Source: CAVYOD01 sp963770045 (GTDB taxonomy: Bacteria; Acidobacteriota; Aminicenantia; Aminicenantales; CAVYOD01). Taken from it: a stretch of 64,000 nucleotides of DNA. Under the pieces are notes generated by a model. It was given only the letters and a program-made list of their open reading frames with translations. It was not told the origin of the DNA and did not search any database. This document shows positions 27,817-38,166 of the stretch, one piece after another. A program made the translations under genes and the position numbers. Each line of letters opens with the position of its first letter. The stretch's first letter is position 1. The DNA lies in assembly GCA_963770045.1 (NCBI GenBank), contig CAVYOD010000020.1, positions 62,001-126,000 on the forward strand, given 5' to 3'.

Positions 27817-28502
27817 TTGGTTTCCTCCGAGAGGACAAACCCGACCCCGCGAACCGTGTGCAAAAGCTTTTTGCCGAACGGTTCGTCGACCTTTTTCCTG
27901 AGGTGGTTGATGTGCACGTCGATCACGTTATCCAGGGGTGTCGCCCTTTGGACTTCCTTCCACACCTCCCGGGCGAACATTTCCCGGGTGACGATGTGCC
28001 CCTGATGGCGGAGGAGAAATTCGAGCAGCTCGAATTCTTTGCCGGTGAGCGAAAGCGGTTGTCCGCCTCGGCTGGCCGAGCGACGGGCCAGGTCCATTTC
28101 CAGGTCGGCCAGTTTGAGCTTCAAGGCCGGGCCGTCTTTTCCCCGCCTCAGCAGAGCCCTGATTCTGGCTAGAAGCTCCGGAAAGGCAAAGGGTTTGACA
28201 AGATAATCGTCCGCCCCCGAATCCAGCCCCAGGACCCGATCTTTCACCGTGTCTTTCGCCGTCAGGATGAGAACGGGCGTCCTAACCTGCTGCCGGCGCA
28301 ACGCATCCAGAATTTCCAGCCCGTCCCGTCCCGGCAGCATCAAGTCGAGAATGACGAGGTCATATTTTTGGGAGTTCAGGAGAAAAAAGCCGTCTTCGCC
28401 GGAGGCCGCGATCTGGGCGCTGTAGTGCTCGGACTCCAGTCCTTTTTTTAGAGCGGCGGCGACTTTCTTTTCATCCTCAATGATAAGTATTTTTAAAGAC
28501 AT
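27813..28502 (-). CDS. OmpR-family response regulator paired with the 26473-27816 kinase
   Basis: This 229-residue protein has a receiver domain with EDE at 9-11, phosphoacceptor Asp53 in LVILDLMLPGRDG, and the Lys in LVKPF. Its winged-helix output domain ends with LLHTVRGVGFVL. It comes first in the minus-strand pair. The 280-bp divergent region to the next gene carries a TATAAT at 28729-28734 facing the plus strand, and other AT-rich stretches that may hold its own promoter. Confidence 0.95.
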   Translation of the reverse strand: MSLKILIIEDEKKVAAALKKGLESEHYSAQIAASGEDGFFLLNSQKYDLVILDLMLPGRDGLEILDALRRQQVRTPVLILTAKDTVKDRVLGLDSGADDYLVKPFAFPELLARIRALLRRGKDGPALKLKLADLEMDLARRSASRGGQPLSLTGKEFELLEFLLRHQGHIVTREMFAREVWKEVQRATPLDNVIDVHINHLRKKVDEPFGKKLLHTVRGVGFVLSEETK

Positions 28503-28782
28503 ACGTGCGTGTCAAGAGAAATAATATACCATCCTAGATAGGCTTTGACCACTAAATTCTGTCTTAAGATTCGTTAAGAATTATGCCGCCCCGTCCCTCT
28601 TTTTAGGAAAAACGTTGCCCGGCCTTGATTAACAAATATTAAGGATAAATTCAGTATTTGGATCGTGATTCGCGTGCTATATTGAGATTATGTGGATCCC
28701 CGCAAGTGGTCCTTATTTGAGGCCGCGCTATAATAGCAAATAGATAAATTTACTAGGAAATGTCCAGATAAAGGAGGTAACG

Positions 28783-29505
28783 ATGGACGCAAAAAAAAGA
28801 ACCAGAATCTTGTTTCCGGGTATCGCACTGCTCTGGATCCTGTTCCTGTTTCTGCCGGGATCCAGTCAGGTTTACACGAGCGCGACCTCGGTCGTCAGTC
28901 CCGGCCAGTTCGTGAAAGAGATCACCAATCCTTATTTTCCGCTGGAGCCGGGCACAACTTGTGTTTACGCCGGTTATACGGACGAGGGCCGGGAGATTCT
29001 CCAGATCTCGGTCTCCCATCAAAAAAAGACAATCGTCGGCGTCGAATGCACGGTCGTAACTGAGACGGTCACGTCCGATGGGATCCTGAACGAGGTCTCG
29101 GTCAATTGGTACGCCCAGGATAATTCGGGCAACGTCTGGTACTTCGGAGAAGACTCTAAGATCTACCAAAACGGCCAAGTCGTGAGCACCGAGGGGTCAT
29201 GGGAGGCGGGCAAGAACGGGGCAAAACAGGGGATCATCATGGAAGGCCATCCCGACGTGGGAGATATCTATCAGCAGGAGTTTGCTCCCGGAGTGGCCGA
29301 GGACATGGCCCAGGTCACCAGTACCACCAAGACGGTGACCGTGCGGGGCGGAATCTTCACGTCATGTCTTAAAACAAAGGAATGGTCACCGCTGGACCCG
29401 GGCGTTGTTGAATTCAAGTGGTTCGCGAAGCGTGTTGGCATGGTCCTGGGGGAAACCGCGGGAGGAAAACGGCTGGAGCTCATAAAGATCATCCGGCTAC
29501 CCTGA
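28783..29505 (+). CDS. Exported protein of unknown function, 240 residues
   Basis: ATG 28783 follows a perfect AAAGGAGGT. An N-terminal hydrophobic stretch (LFPGIALLWILFLFLPG) indicates export. The mature part is a beta-rich domain with ITNPYFPLEPGTTCVYAGYTDEG, NWYAQDNSGNVWYFGED, and EGSWEAGKNGAKQGIIM. Proteins with this pattern occur widely as conserved hypotheticals, but I cannot assign a function. A possible -10 (TATAAT, 28729-28734) lies upstream. It is not obviously in an operon with the next gene, which starts 77 bp later. Confidence 0.85.
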   Translation: MDAKKRTRILFPGIALLWILFLFLPGSSQVYTSATSVVSPGQFVKEITNPYFPLEPGTTCVYAGYTDEGREILQISVSHQKKTIVGVECTVVTETVTSDGILNEVSVNWYAQDNSGNVWYFGEDSKIYQNGQVVSTEGSWEAGKNGAKQGIIMEGHPDVGDIYQQEFAPGVAEDMAQVTSTTKTVTVRGGIFTSCLKTKEWSPLDPGVVEFKWFAKRVGMVLGETAGGKRLELIKIIRLP

Positions 29506-29581
29506 TCATTTAAAAATGGCAGTGATGCCTCAACACATTTGCCAGCCCAAGGAGAAGAAGGCGTTTGAGCCTATTATCCGA

Positions 29582-31281
29582 ATGAAGTTAAAACGAAAAC
29601 TAAACCGCTGGGTTTCTTGGCTTTTCCCAGCTGGTTTATTTGTGGCCCTTTCAATTCTGTTCCTTCAAAGCTTGGGTTCCCCGGGCAGCTCTTCGGCGGC
29701 TCTAAGAAAAGGTCCCTACCTGCTTTTTAAGGGCGATACTAATTCCATGACCGTGCTCTGGCAAACAAATAAAACGCCAACCAATTCGCGAATCGATTGG
29801 GGAGCAGGCCGGGCGATTACTCAAATTCTTCGGGGAATATTGCCGAAGTCGCAGACCATCAATTCTCTTATCGGATCGCTGGTCTTTTGCCCGGAACTCA
29901 CGTTGACTACCGGATTTCGGTGGATGGAATCCAGGCGGAAGGTTCTTTTGTGAGCGCGCCCAGCCTCTCGGCCAAGTCTCTCACTTTTTATGGCTATGGA
30001 GACACCAGAGGGGGTCTTGACTTGTTGAAAGACGCGCAATATGTCAACCACAACTATGTCGAAAGAGAAATTATGGATGATCTGAGACAGGATCCTTCGG
30101 TCCGCCAAACCTTCTGTTTGAACCTGGGTGATTTTGTCACGTGCGGGCTGGACGAAGCCTATTGGGACCAGCAGTATTTCAACAGAAACCTGCACCATAC
30201 GCCCGATTTTCAGGCGCACCTGCCTATCATGGGCACGATTGGGAACCATGAGAGTTATCTGCCTGGCTTTTCATCTGGAACCTCCCCCAACTGCCAGCCT
30301 CTCCAACCCGGCCAGGGGGCAAATTGCGAAATTATCGATGGGGCCAATGCGGGCAAGCTTTATTACAAATATTTTCCCTACGCTATGTATCCTTTCCCAA
30401 AAGGTTCTGGAAACTACAGGGATTACTATTATTATTTTGATTATGGGCCGGCGCGCTTCATTTCTTTAGATGCTATCAATTCATCATTCAGGGTAGACAG
30501 TCCTCAGTATCTTTGGGCTTCCGAAACACTTGTTCCCTCCCGGCCATGGAATATCGTCTGCATTCACATTCCTCTCTGGTCCGCGAGGAACACCCATCGC
30601 GGGACCGTACCCCAAAATCTCCGACAAAATCTGCAGCCGCTCTTCGAAGCGAAGAACGTTCCCCTGGTTGTCCAGGGCCACGAGCATTATTATTCCCGTT
30701 GCCTGGTCAATGGAATCACCTATTTGACGATAGCCGGCGGAGGGGCAGATTTGTATGACCCCATTCCTTATGATACTGAACCAATCCCTTATATCCTCAA
30801 GGCAAAAAAGGTTTACCATTTCGCCAAGTTTGAAATCTCAGGAAGCACGATGACCGTAACCATCATCGATAAAGACGGTCGAATTGTGGATGTTTTTAAG
30901 ATACTGCCTCCGGCCGGTAATCTTTTCCCCCTCGACGGTGCTCCGACATCCCTTTCGCCGACTCTTATCTCATCTCCATTTTTGAGCCAGGATGGGGCCA
31001 AGCATGTGTCGAGCCAATGGATAGTCAGGGAGAGCTTTTCCCGCAGAACAGTCTTTATTACGAACCGAAATGGCATCCCGACTTTTGACGGAAAGAATTT
31101 GACATCCTTCACGGTCCCCTCGAACATCCTGCAACCGCTTCATAGATACAACTGGCAGGTCATCTACAAGGACTCGAACGGCAACACCACGCGGCCGTCT
31201 CTGGCGACAACCTTTTATGCGGGGGAGATATACATACTTAGCTTAGCGAAACTCACTCTCAGTTTGGTATTTAGGTACTAA
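29582..31281 (+). pseudogene. Exported purple-acid-phosphatase-like metallophosphoesterase, one frameshift
   Basis: The protein starts at ATG 29582 with a basic start and hydrophobic signal (WLFPAGLFVALSILFL). A fibronectin-like N-terminal domain (KGPYLLFKGDTNSMTVLWQ) follows. After a one-base loss near 29800-29815 the frame continues to 31281. The phosphoesterase motifs are in order: YGYGDTRGG, LGDFV, GTIGNHESY, IHIPLWSA and QGHEHYYSR. A C-terminal beta domain (about 30960-31260) completes the roughly 565 residues. It should hydrolyse phosphate esters outside the cytoplasm with a two-metal centre. The break is the only lesion I see. Confidence 0.8.
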
Positions 31282-31441
31282 CGATTTCCATGCATGCGCT
31301 GCGACAAATCTCCCGTGCTCGATTTCCGGCAACTGGGCTGCGTTCTCCATCGAACTCAAAGCCGCCGCCGGGATGTTCGGCTTTTTGCCGGCTTGATAAT
31401 GATCTGCTCATAGGCATAAGATAAACTCAAGGAGGTACGAC

Positions 31442-32528
31442 ATGCTTAAAAGAAATCAATCTAAGGCAAAGAAAAGAGAAAACTATCGGAGGGCCAGAGA
31501 GAGATTTCTCATCTCTAAGTTTTGGATTCTCGGCATTTTTACGGTCTTCGTGGGTGCGGCTTCGTTCGCGGCTGACGCGCCTTATCACTTCATCAAGCAG
31601 ATACCCATAAGCGGTGAAGGCGGGTGGGACTACCTCTCGGTCGATTCCGCTGCGCGCCGGCTCTACGTCACCCATGCCACAAAAGTCGTGGTCATCGATG
31701 TGGACAAAGATGCGGTGACCGGGGAAATCGCAGACACGCCCGGAGTCCACGGGCTCGCGATGGCTCCGAATTAGGTCGCGGGTATTCGAGTAATGGCCGC
31801 GAAAACAAGGCGGGGATTGTCGATCTGAAAACCTTGAAAACGCTGTCAAAGGTGGACACCGGTCAGAATCCGGACGGGATGCTCTATGAACCGGGGCAAC
31901 ACGAGGTCTATATGTTCAACGGGCGCGGAAGTCGGCGACCGTATTCGATGCAAAGTCGGCGCAATCGTCGCGACCATTGCTCTCTCTGGTAAACCGGAAT
32001 TTGCCGCCGCCGACCCGAGGCCGGCCGGGTCTACAACAATATTGAAGACAAGAATGAAGTCGCCGTCATCGACACCAAGACGCATCAGGTCACGGCCACC
32101 TGGCCGATCGCGCCCGGCGAGGAAGCGTCAGGCATGGCGATCGATGTGCGCATCACCGGCTCTTCCTCGGCTGCCGCAACAAGCTCATGGTGATGATGGA
32201 CAGCAGCAGCGGCAAAGTCGTCGCCACGGTGCCCATCGGCCAGGGCGTGGACGCGAACGCCTTCGATCCGGAAACAGGTTTGGCTTTCAGTTCCAATGGT
32301 GAAGGCAACGTTACGATCGCCCACGAGGACACGCCGGAGAAGCTAACCGTCGCGCAAACCCTTAAGACCGCAAGATCGGCCAGAACTATGACCCTCGACC
32401 CCAAGACCCACCGGATCTATCTTGCGGCGGCCGACTTCGAAGCTTCTCCCGCTCCGGCGCCGGGCGCACAACGCCAGCGTCCCAAGATGATCCCCGGGAC
32501 AATGAGGATACTGGTTTATGGTCGATAG
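31442..32528 (+). pseudogene. YncE-family beta-propeller protein with at least five frame breaks
   Basis: ATG 31442 follows CAAGGAGGT and encodes a signal peptide. A complete YncE-like seven-blade propeller can be read, but only by changing frame near 31773, 31921, 31955, 32020 and 32145. Recognisable pieces in order are GGWDYLSVDSAARRLYVTHA, GQNPDGMLYEPG, SGKPEFAAAD, RVYNNIEDKNEVAVIDTK, NKLMVMMDSSSGKVVATVP and ARTMTLDPKTHRIYL. The end, ILVYGR, is that of the family. No segment is missing, yet no expressed protein is likely. YncE proteins are periplasmic and of uncertain role. Confidence 0.75.
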
Positions 32529-32559
32529 AACAAACAAAACTAATAGAAGGAGACTTTGG

Positions 32560-33554
32560 ATGAAATACAAGAACTGGCTGTTTATGGGCATTATCGTCGC
32601 TTTGGCCATTTCCCTGATAGTCCCGACAGGATGGGCCGGGCAAGAAGGTCAGGGACAAGGGAAAAAAGAAAAGGTGGAGCTGCCGGCCGCGGTCGCCAAG
32701 GCGGTCAAAGCCAACTTTCCGAACGCCGAGATCGGCTCGGCAGAGGCGGAGAAAGAAGCCGGAATCAACCTCTATGACATCGAATTTAAAGACGACCAGG
32801 GAGAGATCGAGGTTGCGGAGGACGGCACCGTTATGGACCTCGCCACAATCGTGGCCATGACAGAGGTCCCCAAGGCTGCCGCCGAAGCGATCTCGAAGGC
32901 TGCGCAGGGCGCTACGATCAAGCAGATCGAAAAATCAGAGATCCGGGCCGAGATCAAGAAGGAGGGGGAAAAAGGCACGCTTGTCAAACTCGATAATCCC
33001 AAGTACGTTTACGAAGCCGAACTCAGCAAGGGCAACCAGAGAGGCGAAATTCAGGTGCGCCCGACGGCAAGATCGTCGAAGCGCTTAAGTGGCGCATCCA
33101 AGCTGTTAAGGAGCAGGGAGAGGAGGAAGAGGCGGAGGAGGGCAAAGAAGGGATGGTAGATTTCAAGATCCTGCCTAATGCCGTCCTCTCGGCGTTCAAG
33201 GCGGCCTATCCCAACGCGGTGATTAGAGGAACCAGCAAGGAAACAGAAAAAGGCACGACGTATTATGAGGTCGAGAGTGTCGACGGAAAACTCAACCGCG
33301 ACCTTCTTTATACCGCGGACGGCAAGGTCGTCGAGATCGAGGAGTCTATCGCGGCCACTGATCTGCCGGCCGCCGTTCAAAAGACACTCGCCAAGGATTA
33401 TCCCGGTGCGAAAGTCCTCAAGGCGGAAAGGATGACCAAGGGAAACCAAATCTTATATGAATTGAGGATACAGATAAAAGACAAGCAGACGGGCGTTACG
33501 ATTGATCAAAACGGGAAAATCCTGGAAAAAAACGGAGGCCCGGGAGAAGGCTGA
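32560..33554 (+). pseudogene. Exported tandem PepSY-like protein, one frameshift
   Basis: ATG 32560 lies behind AGAAGGAG and opens with a signal peptide (LFMGIIVALAISLIVPTGWA). The mature part holds repeated PepSY-like units (about 40 residues each: PAAVAKAVKANFPNAEI..., LPNAVLSAFKAAYPNAVI..., LPAAVQKTLAKDYPGAKV...). A one-base deletion at about 33056-33064 splits the gene; adding a base gives EIQVAPDGKIVEALKWR and restores about 330 residues. PepSY-like proteins are periplasmic and often inhibit or bind proteases or polymers; the target is unknown. It starts 31 bp after the YncE relic. Confidence 0.75.
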
Positions 33555-33810
33555 AAACACTCGAACCGGGAAAACAGCAGCGCGCCAGGCCGATTGTCGC
33601 CCCCTTCGATTGAAGGTTCCACGATTTTGGGGACTGGGTTATTCTTTCCTAGGTTCGCCCAGACACCATAATCGAGAAGATTGTGCACCGTTATCACTCT
33701 GAATATTCCATCCAGGTCACCATCAGAATCACCGGCGATAAGAAAATCGCATGAGTTGCCTGAAACGCTTCGCCGGTATACACTGTGAGAACGATCGAGG
33801 AGATTAGTGA

Positions 33811-35037
33811 ATGAGCATCATGAGAATCCTCCGGGTCTCTTTAAGGGCTTTAACCCGGAACAAGCTGCGTTCGTTTTTGACCATATTGGGTATCATCATC
33901 GGCGTCGGCGCGGTCATCGCGATGGTCAGCATCGGGGAAGGCGCAAAGGCCGCCGTCCAGGCCCGCTTCAATTCTATGGGGACAAACCTCCTTTTCGTCT
34001 CTCCAGGCAGCCGAAACTTCCGCGGCCTGCGATCCGGGACGGGAGGCTGGAACACCTTGAAGGTGGAGGACGCCAAGGCTATAGAAGACAACTGCCCCTC
34101 CGTCAAATGTACTTCGCCGGGAGCTGATACAAGAGCCCAGATCGTTTACAGCAACAAGAACTGGAACACGCGCATTCAGGGCACCGGCTCCAGGTATCCC
34201 GAGATCAGGAATTGGGTCGTGCAGGAAGGGATTTATTTTGATGAAGCGATGGTGAAAATGGGGGCCAAGGTCTGTGTCATCGGGAGTGATATCAAGGCAA
34301 ATCTTTTCCCGGACGAGGATCCTATCGGGAAGATCATTCGCATCAAGAAGATCCCCTTCCAGGTCCTGGGCGTTTTTCAATCCAAGGGGGATTCCGGAGG
34401 GTGGTTCAACCGGGATGACATAATTACTGTTCCCTACACGACAGTGATGACCAGGCTGATGGCGGTAACCTATTTGGACGACATTGATGTCTCAGCCGTT
34501 TCCGCCGGCAAAACCGCGGAAGCACAGCGTGAGATCGAAGAACTGCTCCGGCTCCGGCACAGGATCCTGCCCGGTTCTGATGACGACTTTAATGTCCGGA
34601 ACATGGCCGACATCGCCGCCAGCGCGGCCGAGTCGACCCAGATCCTGACCGTTTTCCTGGGGAGTGTCGCCGGCATTTCCCTTCTCGTCGGCGGGATCGG
34701 GATCATGAACATCATGCTCGTCTCCGTCACCGAGCGGATCCGCGAGATCGGGATCCGGATGGCCGTCGGGGCCAGAGAGTGGGACATCCTGCTTCAGTTC
34801 CTGTCTGAGGCGATCGTCCTCAGCGTCTTTGGAGGCCTCCTGGGGATAGCCCTGGGGATCGGGCTCTCGAAGCTGATACCGATGATACCCATCTTTTCGG
34901 GATGGAAGGGGATCGTCTCCGTGAATTCGATCGTCCTGGCCTTTGTATTTTCGGGGTCGGTGGGAATCTTCTTTGGGTTCTACCCGGCCCGCAAGGCGTC
35001 CAAGCTCGACCCGATCGAGGCCCTGAGATATGAATGA
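33811..35037 (+). CDS. MacB/FtsX-type ABC transporter permease
   Basis: This 408-residue protein has the MacB permease plan. TM1 is at about 18-42 (LRSFLTILGIIIGVGAVIAM), followed by a long extracytoplasmic MacB_PCD domain, then three C-terminal helices starting at VAGISLLVGGIGIMNIML. It ends in the classical PARKASKLDPIEALRYE. Such permeases pair with an ATPase of the MacB/LolD type to expel peptides, macrolides or lipoproteins by a mechanotransmission mechanism. No ATPase or membrane fusion protein is next to it here, so the partner must lie elsewhere. Confidence 0.92.
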   Translation: MSIMRILRVSLRALTRNKLRSFLTILGIIIGVGAVIAMVSIGEGAKAAVQARFNSMGTNLLFVSPGSRNFRGLRSGTGGWNTLKVEDAKAIEDNCPSVKCTSPGADTRAQIVYSNKNWNTRIQGTGSRYPEIRNWVVQEGIYFDEAMVKMGAKVCVIGSDIKANLFPDEDPIGKIIRIKKIPFQVLGVFQSKGDSGGWFNRDDIITVPYTTVMTRLMAVTYLDDIDVSAVSAGKTAEAQREIEELLRLRHRILPGSDDDFNVRNMADIAASAAESTQILTVFLGSVAGISLLVGGIGIMNIMLVSVTERIREIGIRMAVGAREWDILLQFLSEAIVLSVFGGLLGIALGIGLSKLIPMIPIFSGWKGIVSVNSIVLAFVFSGSVGIFFGFYPARKASKLDPIEALRYE

Positions 35038-35168
35038 CCGCCGGCCCGGCGCGGGACTCGCCTTGCCGGAAACGGCCATCGCTCCAGCGCTCATCCATCG
35101 CTCGGCATGAAGTTCGGGCCGGAGATCGGCTGGCCTGTATCGTGGCGGCCTCGATCGCGAAAGATCCG

Positions 35169-37184
35169 CTATCGTTTTTTTTCGATGAATTTGATGCACT
35201 CTGCCCCGATCTCGAAGCTGCCGCCGGGATATCGAACTTTTTGGGTAACGGGGCTCATGTTTAAAGCGAAAAGTCCATCCGTGGTTTCGACAAGATAGAC
35301 TTCCTGGGCATTGGAGATCAGGCTGAGCGGCAGCTTTTTCAATCGCCCTTCCTTGTAAGAATCCTGGAAGCAGTCTTTCAAAAAGAGCAAGGGCAGCTGG
35401 TAGGACTCCATCCAGCTCTCTTCCTTTTTTTTCAGGTCCATGGGGCCAAAATAGGCATAGACCTTGCCACTGCCCTGAACCCTGCTCCAGGCAACGGAGC
35501 CTTCCGGGGCAAACTTCATGGCCAGAAGAGGCTCGATTTCGGGCGCCAGTCCGGTAAAAGCCCGGCTGACAAATACGGCCGGAAGGGCCGCGATCGAGGA
35601 AAGCCGCTTGGGGGGCAGCACCGTGAGCTCAGAAATGCCGTGGACTTCTTCTGACCCGGGAGTGAATCCCTCCAGGCCGTCCATGATCGAGGATTGGCCA
35701 TCCCAGTCCGCAGACCGGCAATCCAGGACGAAAAGAAGTCCGCCGTCTGAAACCCAGGTTTGAATCTTCGCCAGGGTCCGGCTTTCCAGGATGTCGGCTC
35801 CGGCGACGATGAGGATCTGTTCGCCTTCCAGGGCTCCTTCCTGCACCATCCTTTCGTCGCAAAGATCATAATCCACCAGCCGACGGAGCTCGGCGGCGAT
35901 GTCGCCGAATGTCCCAACAGACGTCAAAGCGTGCGTCGAGGAAGACGTGGGATAAAGGAGCGCCACATCAACCTCGGGCTTTCTAATCTTCTCCAGGTCT
36001 TTGTACGCGACCTGGAAACGTCCGCCGTTGCCAACGACCGGGTTTTCGCCTTCAAGGGCCGCCAATTTGGGGGTGCTGTAATAAAACAGTTGCCGCGCTC
36101 CCGAGGTCACGGCGTTGAAGATCCTCCCCAAATATCCCACGGGAGTCACGGTCGAGGCCGGCTCATGTCCAAAATAGGCGCCGTAGAATCGGCAGGCTGA
36201 ATCCACCAGCCTCGTCAATCGGAAATTATGGGGGAAGGAGCTTGATCTCGTTGGTGATGCGGATCCCCGCTCCATATTTTGCCGCCAGCTTGGCCTGGGC
36301 GCTGAAATCGGAGCCGTGCTCGGGCGCCATATCGCCTCCTGTGCAGAGGTAGATCTCCGTCGTCGGGGAAGAGCTCGCGTGCTGTCGACAGCCAAAACTC
36401 GGCATACCGGGTCATGGAATCGCGATACCAGCCGAGAAATTCAAGCCTGGCCCGCCTCGAGGGGGCGTCCTGGGGAAGGAAGGGAGCGACTTCTTCAAAG
36501 GAATGGTAATGGCTCTTCCAGGCCCGGTTGAGGGAGCCGATGTCGCCCTGGTAGAGTTCGCTCATCGCCCTCCGGAAATCGGCCGCCGCGAGGTCATCGC
36601 CGCACCAGAATCCCGGGTGGGAATGGTACTTGGTGGGCCAGTTCCCGATGGCCGGATAGATGGCTTCACCGTAATCGCCTGAGATGCCCAGGTTGATCGA
36701 TTCAAAAATTCCCATAGGCGAGTAATGGTCCGAGAACTTCTTGAGGAAGCCGCGCACATACTCTCGAAGCCGCGGGCTCCAAATTGAGGGAATGGCGCTG
36801 TCGCGGGAATGTTCCAGGCAGCGGAACATGACCACGTCCTTGTCCTGACGCACGAATTCGGGCGTCACGTACCAGGGCCCGACGATGAGAAAGGGCACCC
36901 ATTTGAGCCCCTGTTTTTTGAACAGTGCCACGTCGGCATCGTATTTCGTCCAGTCCACCACGCCGGGCTCGTTTTCGATCGCGTTCCAGTAGATATAAGT
37001 CTGGATGCTGGTGACGCCCATCTGTTTATATAGCTTTAAGTGCAGGTTGGGGCTTTTATCCTTATGGCTTACACTATTGACGGTGATCTCCATCGCTTGG
37101 GGAAGGGCGGGAAGGACCGCGGCGGAAAATAAGACCAGTGCGGCAAAAAGAGCCGTCAAAAGACTCTTTTTTTTTGGACAGCAT
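35169..37184 (-). pseudogene. Exported glycoside hydrolase-like protein (GH14/GH42-like barrel), three frameshifts
   Basis: Read on the minus strand, ATG 37184 starts MLSKKK, and one surplus base in a nine-A run (37167-37175) must be dropped to join the signal peptide SLLTALFAALVLFSAAVL. A TIM-barrel domain follows (SIQTYIYWNAIENEPG, ESINLGISGDYGEAIYP), resembling beta-amylase or family 42-like hydrolases. Further surplus bases near 36358-36364 and in a five-G run at 36230-36234 must be removed to continue with EIYLCTGGDM, FRLTRLVDSACRFYG and the C-terminal alpha-beta domain to 35169. The result is about 670 residues. It would act on an extracellular glycan; the substrate is unknown. Confidence 0.7.
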
Positions 37185-37233
37185 CTCAAGAAATGTATAG
37201 ACCTGACCGGCTGCGAAGTCAAGAATAGTAAAC

Positions 37234-37341
37234 AGGGACGTTCCCCAAGGGGACACCCTTGAATCTCAGACGCAATAGTCCCCAATGTGATAGCGCGCAT
37301 CAGCTCCATTACTCAAGGGTGTCCCCTTGGGGAACGTCCCT
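37234..37341. repeat. Perfect 29-nt inverted repeat with palindromic core
   Basis: Positions 37234-37262 and 37313-37341 are exact reverse complements, separated by 50 nt. Each arm contains the self-complementary core GTCCCCTTGGGGAAC (or its complement). A third copy lies at 60582-60605. Location near an IS200-type transposase relic suggests a REP/BIME-like element moved by such an enzyme. Confidence 0.8.
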
Positions 37342-37416
37342 AGTTTTAATCTATGATAAAATAATAATAGTCGGAACACGATCCTCGGACGATCAAAGAT
37401 GGAGGGAGGTTAGGCG

Positions 37417-37807
37417 ATGAAAACCAAGACGGTACGGCAGTCGGTGACCTTCAAAGCAACGGCCCACGACGTCTATGAAACTCTCATGGACAGCCGAAAG
37501 CACGCTCGCTTTACCCAAGCCAAGGCGCGGATCAGCCGAAAGGTGGGAGGGAAAATCTGCGCCTACGACGGCTACATAGACGGAACAAACCTTGAGCTTA
37601 TCCCGGACGCAAAAATCGTCCAATCCTGGCGGGGAAGCGATTGGCCCGAGGGTCATTATTCCAGAGCGACCTTTTGCTTAAAAAAGTTAAGACCGGAACC
37701 CGTCTCATCTTCACTCAGTCAGGGGTCCCAGGGACCAATATCAAAACATCAGCCAGGGTTGGCGTGAACATTATTGGGGCCCCATCAAGGCGTTCCTCAA
37801 AAAATAG
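37417..37807 (+). pseudogene. SRPBCC (AHSA1-like) domain protein, two frameshifts
   Basis: ATG 37417 lies behind GGAGGGAGG. The first frame gives a typical activator-of-Hsp90-like START fold (KATAHDVYETLMDSRKHARFT, IVQSWRGSDWPEGHYS). One A is missing in the run at 37680-37685 (FCLKKVKTGTRL follows). One G is missing near 37735, after which NISQGWREHYWGPIKAFLKK ends at TAG 37805-37807. The repaired length is about 130 residues, which matches the family. Such proteins bind small hydrophobic ligands; no specific role can be given. Confidence 0.75.
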
Positions 37808-37878
37808 GGGTCCCGTCCGGCATCAAAATCAGCTGCTTGAATTCCAGACTATAATCGATTTTTGTCTCTTCCTTGTCT

Positions 37879-38070
37879 CTATGATAAATTCGTGCCACCC
37901 TTGAATATTTGCACCACATCGGCCACGCTCAGGTGCGGTGGAATTTGCACCACAACATGAATATGGTCATCCTGAATGCTCATCTCACTGATCCACCACC
38001 CGTTCATTCTGCATGCTTCGTACATCAGCTGCCTAAGGCGGATGGATATTTTGCCTTGTAATTTAATTAA
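37879..38070 (-). mobile_element. Relic of an IS200/IS605-type (Y1, REP-associated) transposase
   Basis: The minus strand encodes about 63 residues without a start, ending at TAG 37879-37881. It reads LRQLMYEACRMNGWWISE, then SIQDDHIHVVVQIPPHLS and VADVVQIFKGGT. The H-x-H in DHIHVVV is the HUH metal motif of Y1 single-strand transposases, and the flanking text fits the family. Both the N-terminal beta strand and the C-terminal helix with the catalytic Tyr are missing, so it is dead. The gap 37808-38166 is otherwise AT-rich and holds only a promoter. Confidence 0.8.
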
Positions 38071-38108
38071 TTATTTATCATCATATTATTAAATATTTAA
38101 ATATACTA

Positions 38109-38137
38109 TTGACAATATTAATTTTCCGTGGTACAAG
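38109..38137 (+). promoter_or_regulatory. Promoter for the DUF2089 operon
   Basis: A consensus TTGACA at 38109-38114 is followed after 17 nt by TACAAG at 38132-38137, 29 nt before ATG 38167. The sequence around it is strongly AT-rich. Confidence 0.55.
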
Positions 38138-38166
38138 ATACTTGAACAGGAAATTCGAGGTTGAAA

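Noticed and set aside
31282..31441. Short open stretch SGNWAAFSIELKAAAG before the YncE relic
   Set aside because: It has no start or ribosome site and ends after about 25 codons; too short to support a gene.
37676..37690. A AAA AAG slippery site in the SRPBCC gene as a programmed -1 frameshift
   Set aside because: The heptamer fits in phase, but a second -1 break at about 37735 has no slippery site, and no stimulating stem-loop is visible. Homopolymer indel is simpler.
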